Source: Morchella semilibera (taxonomy: Eukaryota > Ascomycota > Pezizomycetes > Pezizales > Morchellaceae). Taken from it: a stretch of 64,000 nt of DNA. Numbering within the stretch: the stretch's first letter is position 1; each line of letters begins with the position of its first letter. A model generated the notes under the pieces. It searched no databases. It saw only the letters and a program-made list of their open reading frames with translations, and had not been told where the DNA came from. A program made the translations under genes and the position numbers. Shown here piece by piece: positions 57,593 to 64,000 of this stretch. The stretch spans positions 4,619,973 through 4,683,972 of the forward strand of contig WBVU01000003.1 of NCBI GenBank assembly GCA_009192285.1. Direction: 5' to 3'.

Positions 57593-57746
57593 CCTTAAAA
57601 CCATAGCTACTGTGAGCCAGATATATATATAAAAGGGGGGGGTTTCCAACATCGAAAAATCGTTTCATCACTATCACGACGTTTCGAATCTAGGGCATAT
57701 CATTCTTTCGACATATTTCCGGCTTACAGTAGCTATGGTTTTCAGG
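57593..57746. mobile_element. Hairpin MITE related to the 13821 element
   Basis: Inverted ends CCTTAAAACCATAGCTACTG (57593) and, from 57746 reversed, CCTGAAAACCATAGCTACTG. The interior GGGTTTCCAACATCGAAAAA and following 80 bp match the right half of the 13821-14029 MITE. The ends differ from that copy, so this is either a hybrid or a sister subfamily. No clear duplication. Confidence 0.7.
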
Positions 57747-58049
57747 AGGCTATTTAGTCCGTGAAATACGGCAGCACGTTATAAGCGTGATTTTGTGTAT
57801 AACTACCTATCAAAGATTTTAATCAAATGAACATCACTTTATTATTATTCAAAAGAACAGTATGGCACTATCATGTAACAAATATTTCAGACCTAGTCAA
57901 AAAAAATATCGAATTGAAATGTCAAACTGCCTCATAGCGATAGCTCCGAGAATAATGGCCAGTACAGTGACTTTAGGGATTGCTGTGGGGATTGCGTGAT
58001 GTTACCAAGTGAGCACTTGTAATTACATACTAACCCGATTGATACTAGT

Positions 58050-59224
58050 ATCTGTTTGCTTTCAGTTTAGCCCAAAATTGCTATACCAAGCCTTGTGCTC
58101 AAAATCAAGAGCAGGGGCTCCTCCAACCACACCATTCTCGAGATACCCATATCATCACCGAGATTACTATCAACATGGCTCCTAGCAAGGGAGCTTCTTC
58201 TAGAGTTAAGTACCGCTACTAATAGTAAATGAACTAGAACACCAAGGAATCCTGATAAGGATGCGGAGATACCTCAAGTGCCACTAGGAATACCCTGCCC
58301 AGAACAATTTGGGGACCCTCTATAGTACCCCTCCATCTTCCAAACACCCCCTATTGGCAGCCCCTAACAAAGCTCTTCTACGAACCCGAGGATCCTCTAA
58401 GAAGTGCGGGGATACCTCACGAAGAGTGACGATTCATGTACCCGAGGATTATGTCAGCGGTATGGAATCAAATGCTAAAGAAAATAACAGCAACAGAACT
58501 AATTATGAGGACCCTCCCCAGAGTGATTAGGGAAGCTTTGAAGACAATGAGAAGAATATGAATCCGATCCTATTACAGGGAAGCCAAACGGGAGGAAAGA
58601 AGCCTCCATCAGTGCCTACCACAACTGCAAGAGCATTGGCAAAGGCTCTAAAGAAACCCACAGCGGCAGCCTTAGAAGCAATCGCCTCATCAGTTAATCT
58701 TCACGTAGTTGAGGTTTGTGATTATGGCTCTTATCCCTGATTTGATTGGTCCTCCTAATGTTCAGTGATGACGAGTCAGAAAGGCAATCGGCTGCCTACC
58801 AAACCAATGCAAAAATGAGGGCAAACTTTCAGCGTTAATTCAACAGAACCACCGACTGCTCCAGCAGCTTCCGCGGGTGCCTCCTGAGCACCGGAAACAC
58901 CTCTTGTCTATATTATTGACTCCTCACTTATGCCCATGCAATTCTCTTCACCAGCCTATCGTGACCCATACGAGATATTTCCTTTGTCGCCATTGCCTAG
59001 TAGATTTGAGGAAGAAGATACCTCTGAGCTATCCTCAGATATCTTCGAGCTCTCCCCAAATCCCTCCTAGCACTCCCTAGCCCCCCCGAGTAAATGTGGA
59101 CTTTACCGACCTGTCCGCTGAGTAGCCCCGGGCCCCGTGAGCGGGCCTCCTCTGTCCCCGAGAGCAAAAACAAAACAGACGATTATGTCCTCTCCCGGGT
59201 CTCTGAGTACTCTCTACCTTGATC
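58050..59224 (+). mobile_element. Fragment of a third Plavaka-type element (C), B-like cargo region
   Basis: 58790-59215 matches the B3 gene region 40080-40490 closely: AAACCAATGCAAAAATGAGG, the stretch coding for AYRDPYEIFP-like residues and the CCCCGAGAGC...CTCTCCCGGGTCTC end. Upstream 58300-58740 has Pro/Lys-rich frames (TTARALAKALKKPTAAALEA) that could be cargo-gene exons. The element is cut at 59224 by the Gyp3 LTR. No transposase or terminal repeats in the window. Confidence 0.7.
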
Positions 59225-59849
59225 TGTCCCGGCATCTTAGCATCGGTCCAGAGGGTTCGGTAATCAAAGCGCTGTTGTAATGGTTAATGTATTGCTAAAT
59301 GGAGAAGGGGTGTGCTGAGGAGAGGGTGTCGTCATTGGGTTCTAGGAGGTTCGATGGCGTGAGGGATTTGTAATGTAAAATAGCAGAGATGGTGGGGAGG
59401 AATACAAGGTGTGGTTGCAACAGATTTCTATGGGTTCTATGGCAGATGTATGAGTCATAGAGGACTGGTGGAGGAGAGGTGTTACATAGCGGGTATAATT
59501 GCTTTCCTTAGTTCTTTCTTTCTTTCCTCTCTGTCTCGTCTTCCTGTCATCTCGGTACATAGGAATATACTCCTATTTCCAAGCCATAGTCTTTCGCCTG
59601 CAAAATCGTGTCCTCTTCAAGAGGAAAACTTACAGTATCTTTCATCGTTCTCGCTGAGGTCCATCCGGTCCTCTCTCTCTCTGCTCTGTATCCCTGTGCC
59701 CTTGCCTTTGCCTTCGCCAGTGCCTGTATTTGTGCCTGCTCGGCTTTGTCCCTGTCTTTGTCAGTCTCCTCGTCACATAGACTATGCTCCTCGAGTCCTT
59801 CTGTGTCATCATTGTCATCATCTACTTTGCGTTGGGTTACTCCGTCACA
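59225..59849 (+). repeat. Gyp3 5' LTR
   Basis: A 625-bp copy, TGTCCCGGCATCTTAG...TTACTCCGTCACA, directly followed by the primer-binding region (CTAAGACGAGACCACCC) that Gyp2 also has. Confidence 0.93.
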
Positions 59850-59910
59850 CTAAGACGAGACCACCCTTACTTGACTGGCACAGTCCGAGTTCCTCGCACC
59901 ATAGCCTACC

Positions 59911-61559
59911 ATGACCTCCCCAGCTACAAATGCATTTGATTATCAAAGGCTCCATACGGATCTCGAAGGGTTCTTTGTCGCTCATCCTGAAGTGGATCCC
60001 GCCACAACGAAAGAAGCGAAACAAGCGTATGCCCTCCTCCGAGGAGCGTACGGGGGGTCCAGCAATATGCGATCGACCTCACCATACAACACTCCGAAAC
60101 CGAATAAGGCCGAGCCATGTTTCATAAAGAAATCCAGGGACTACGAGCTGAGATTAAGAAGTTGCAAGAAGGAGTCAAGGGAGGTTTAGAGGAGCTCCAT
60201 GACGACTTAACCAAGCCATCTAAATCAGAAAAACTCCCCTACTCGGAGAAATACCAGGGCAACCACAAGTCCCTCCGGACTTTTCAAAGACAACTACAGA
60301 GTAAGTTTACGGTTAATCTTCATCGTTTTCCCACATCGGCACAACAATTGGCATATTCTATTTTTCGACTGGAAGGACCGACAGCGGATGAATTTCTTGC
60401 CTATATCACAGATGAACAAATCGCTCTTGATTCAATGGCGGAGTTTTTTGCAATTTTGAATAATTCTTTGGGGGATCCGGATCGTGCGGCCACTCCTGCC
60501 TGAAACTTGAGGGAGATTAGACAACGTCAACGTTCGTTATCTGAGTATTTTGCAGAGTTCCAGTGGTACGCCACTGGCTCTGAGTTCAACGAGGCGGCCA
60601 AGATTGAATGTCCTTTGGAGGAAGTTAACCAAGGGTTGATGGCACTAATGATTCAGAGTGAGACCCCAACAACAATTAAGAAGTGTGGACTTCTTCTTCA
60701 ATAGTTGGATAATAAGCAACGGGCTTTACAAGCCAGGATGGGGAGGTTTAAATTTCAGATTCCTAGTGCCCCCGCTCCTCGTCCCTTTGCCCCTCGCCCA
60801 CCTGTTGCATCAGCAACATCCCCAGTAATACGAGAGCCACCCCAACTACCACCGAAGAGTGCTGCGCCAGCAGCCCACCCTTCCTACACTTCTGGGGGAG
60901 TTGTTCCTATGGATTTATCTAATAGTCGTCGTCGTCCAGATCTCAGGGAAAGGGAAGCACGTTGTTCTCAAGGGGGAATCAAGGGTGTAGCTTCGTTCCA
61001 CAGGGTGCGGGGTAGTAGCAGCGATACTTCCCAAGAGGGGGGAAGTATGGACGAGAAATATAAAAGACAGCGATAGTCACTAGTTAGAAAATAGAGACTA
61101 TAATGTATTGTAGATAGATACAGAAGACGTTGCGTAAAGAGAAAAGAGAAAGAAAGAAAGTACAGGAGTAGGTGCCGTTGCCTCCCTTATATATCCATTA
61201 TTTCGAAGCCAAGCCTGACTCATACCCTCGTGTAACCCCAACCATGACTCACATTCTCGCGTAACAGAAACCCATAGAACCTATTCTGACTCACCCCCGC
61301 CTCCTAGCTTACAGTAATCCCAACCATGCCAATCCTTCCAGTCCTCCGAACCTAGCGTATCCATGAAAGTTTTATGGAGAACTGTTGTTATTATTGTGGG
61401 GGAATTGGACATTTGGTTAGGGATTGTACGTTATCGCCCTCGGGGAGGGTACCACCTAGAATGAGGGGAGCATTGTTGGAAGCAAAGAAGGAGAAGAAGG
61501 AAAAGGAGAAGGATATATCGTCGGATGAGGAGGGGTTAACAGATTTGTCCCTGGCTTAA
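59911..61559 (+). pseudogene. Gyp3 gag with CCHC knuckle
   Basis: It begins MTSPATNAFDYQRLHTDLEG and matches Gyp2 gag through the capsid-like region (LEGPTADEFLAYITDEQIAL, SLSEYFAEFQWYATGSEFN). After an unidentified insert it continues to the knuckle CYYCGGIGHLVRDC at 61383. Gag would form the particle. Fossil. Confidence 0.85.
60969..61370. mobile_element. Unidentified ~400-bp insert in Gyp3 gag
   Basis: The insert separates REREAR from NCCYYCGG; Gyp2 shows the uninterrupted sequence. It has a purine-rich block (AAGAGAAAGAAAGAAAG at about 61140), TATATATCC at 61190 and no open frame. This looks like a solo LTR of another family; ends and duplication are unclear. Confidence 0.5.
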
Positions 61560-61597
61560 GCGGCATAGTCCAGAGACCTCCAAAGCTTTTCTCTAAG

Positions 61598-63323
61598 GTG
61601 TCTATTTCAACGTTTTCAGTATCAGAAGGGGAGTTGGATGGGAATCAATTGATTGTAGTTTGTTCTATTTCACAAAATAAAAAATCTATTGTACCCACCT
61701 ATGCCTTGATTGATACTGGAGCGTCGGGATATGCATTTATTGACGAAGACTTTGTGCGCCGCCATGAATTAAAAATGAAAAATTTGGGGACTGAGAGGGA
61801 GATTGATGTAATTGATGGAAGGCCTATTGAATCTGGGAAGGTAACTAGGAAGGTGACATTGGAATTGGAAATCAATGGACATGTGGAGGAGTGTCCTTCC
61901 CCTGCTACAAAGTTGGAACATTCGATTGTGATGGGAATACTTTGGATGAGGAAGCATAGAGTTTTGATTGATAGTGGAAGCAATGAGATTCACCTCCAGT
62001 CATCAACATGCCTTGAACATTGTATAGCCAACTGCAAACCTATTGGTGCTTGGGGAATTTCAACTCCACCACCGGAAAGGCCCGTTGCACATATTTCAGC
62101 AGTTATTCCTTGATCGTTTAAGAAACTCTTCCAGGACCCTACTATTCAAGTCTACTCGGCCACTCTATATGCTGTTAATAAAATGTTGGAGATGCCTGTC
62201 AACCCCGATGGAATGATTCCGATATACTATCAACGGTTTCGACAAATGTTTGATGAAACCATTGCAGCCAGGTTACCACCACACCGTCCTTATGACCATG
62301 AGATCAAACTGCAAGAAGGGATGGTACCACCTTTTGGCCCGATGTACAGTATGCCGCGGGGGGAATTGAAGGCACTAAGATATTATCTGGCTGACAATTT
62401 GAAGAAAGGATTTCTTCGATTCAGTAACTCCCCGGCGGGTACTCCTATGCTATTTGTCAAGAAGGCATATGGATCTCTACGCTTCTGCGTTGATTATCGA
62501 AAGCTGAATGCTATTATAGTTAAGGATCGATACCCTCTTCCTCTTACACTTGAAACTATAGCCAATCTAGTACGAGCCAATTATTTTACCAAACTGGACC
62601 TACAATGGGGCTATAATCAAATCAGGATTAAATAATGGGATGAGTGAAAGATGGCTTTTAGAACCCAGTATGGACATTGGGAATATATGGTTATGCCTTT
62701 TGGATTGACAAATGCCCCTGCCACTTTTCAGCGCTAGATCAATGATATTCGTCGACCTTTTTTGGATAGCTGTGCTAACGCTTATCTGGATGATATTCTT
62801 ATCTATTCGGAAACACTGAAATAGCATCAACAAGACGTACAACAGGTGCTGGAAGCCCTGGAAGCAAATGAGGTTCACCTAGAACTAGAGAAATGTGAAT
62901 TCAGCGTACAAGAAACGAAATATTTAGGTATGATCTTGACTCCTGGGGGAATGAAGATGGACCCTGCCAAAGTACCGACAATTGTGGATTGGGACACGCC
63001 GAGAACGGTGAAGGAGGTTCAGGGGTTTCTTGGATTTGCTAATTTTTATCGATGTTTTATTTACGCTTACTCCCGAGTGGCTCGACAATTGACTACTCTG
63101 ACAAAAAAGCATGCACGATTTGAGTGGACCCAAAAGGTTGAACAAGTCTTTCAGAAACTTAAGACTGCTTCTACTACCGTTCCAGTATTGATGCACCCTG
63201 ACCCTGAGGGAGAATTTATCGTGGAAACAGATGCATCGGATTATATATCGGCAGGGATATTGTTACAGTGGGACGACGAACAAATTCTACACCCGGTTGC
63301 CTTTTTCTCAAAGACACACTCGC
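61598..63323 (+). pseudogene. Gyp3 protease, RT and RNase H start
   Basis: The protease carries YALIDTGASGYAFIDEDFVR (DTG motif, 61703). The RT shows [20 protein letters not shown] (62480), a YLDD-type catalytic box (AYLDDILIYSETL near 62780) and [12 protein letters not shown] (63028). RNase H begins [20 protein letters not shown] (63214). Order and content are those of a Ty3/gypsy pol. Fossil with a few breaks and an LTR insertion at 63324. Confidence 0.87.

Positions 63324-64000
<677 letters not shown>

Larger units (their letters stand above)
56968..58049. other. Spacer with minisatellite and MITE
   Basis: After the LINE tail comes GGTTAGGGTTGGGTTAG, a short telomere-like stretch, then AT-rich DNA. 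A degenerate array of ACGCCCAAACCTA-type units spans 57335-57480, and a hairpin MITE lies at 57593-57746. No gene is supported. Confidence 0.5.

Overview
The window looks like a transposon graveyard from a filamentous fungus. The signs are short GT-AG introns of about 40-60 nt, C2H2-plus-Plavaka transposases, DUF6532-like cargo, a Tad1-like LINE with RNase H, and Ty3/gypsy chromoviruses. A Pezizomycete such as a truffle relative is possible but not shown by the sequence. I found no convincing host housekeeping gene. Almost everything is mobile DNA nested in mobile DNA, and the boundaries can be read from target-site duplications (TSDs).

Layout, left to right. (1) 1-5.1 kb: LTRs and a broken chromovirus (Gyp1, + strand) carrying small inserts. 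(2) 5.1-10.3 kb: a stretch with no gene I can support. (3) 10.3-26.56 kb: a piggyBac-like element (PB1). Its transposase is split by a solo LTR, and its 3' part holds a 13.1-kb Plavaka-type transposon (element A, 13218-26343, TSD GG). Element A itself carries three solo LTRs, two MITEs, a broken minus-strand transposase, and two spliced plus-strand cargo genes. (4) 26.6-28.2 kb: a second piggyBac copy (PB2) with a 382-bp MITE. (5) 28.6-48.7 kb: one chromovirus (Gyp2, - strand) expanded to 20 kb. It holds a 5'-truncated LINE in its polypurine tract, an 8.6-kb Plavaka element (element B, 33786-42349, TSD GA) in its RT, and a solo LTR that itself carries a MULE. (6) 49.6-57 kb: a longer LINE copy. 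(7) 57-59.2 kb: a minisatellite, a small hairpin MITE and a fragment of a third B-like Plavaka element (C). (8) 59.2-64 kb: the left part of another chromovirus (Gyp3, + strand) with a solo LTR inside.

The most interesting system is the CATCAG-ended Plavaka family. A and B share one plan: a minus-strand transposase, a divergent control region, then two plus-strand genes. The first plus-strand gene is an unrecognised protein and the second is DUF6532-like. B has an apparently intact two-exon transposase (870 aa). A has an apparently intact four-exon DUF6532-like gene (544 aa). A 137-bp MITE family shares B's terminal bases and its 2-bp target duplication, and is filled with CAGGAGAC repeats resembling B's subterminal motifs. 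This looks like an autonomous/non-autonomous pair with conserved cargo.
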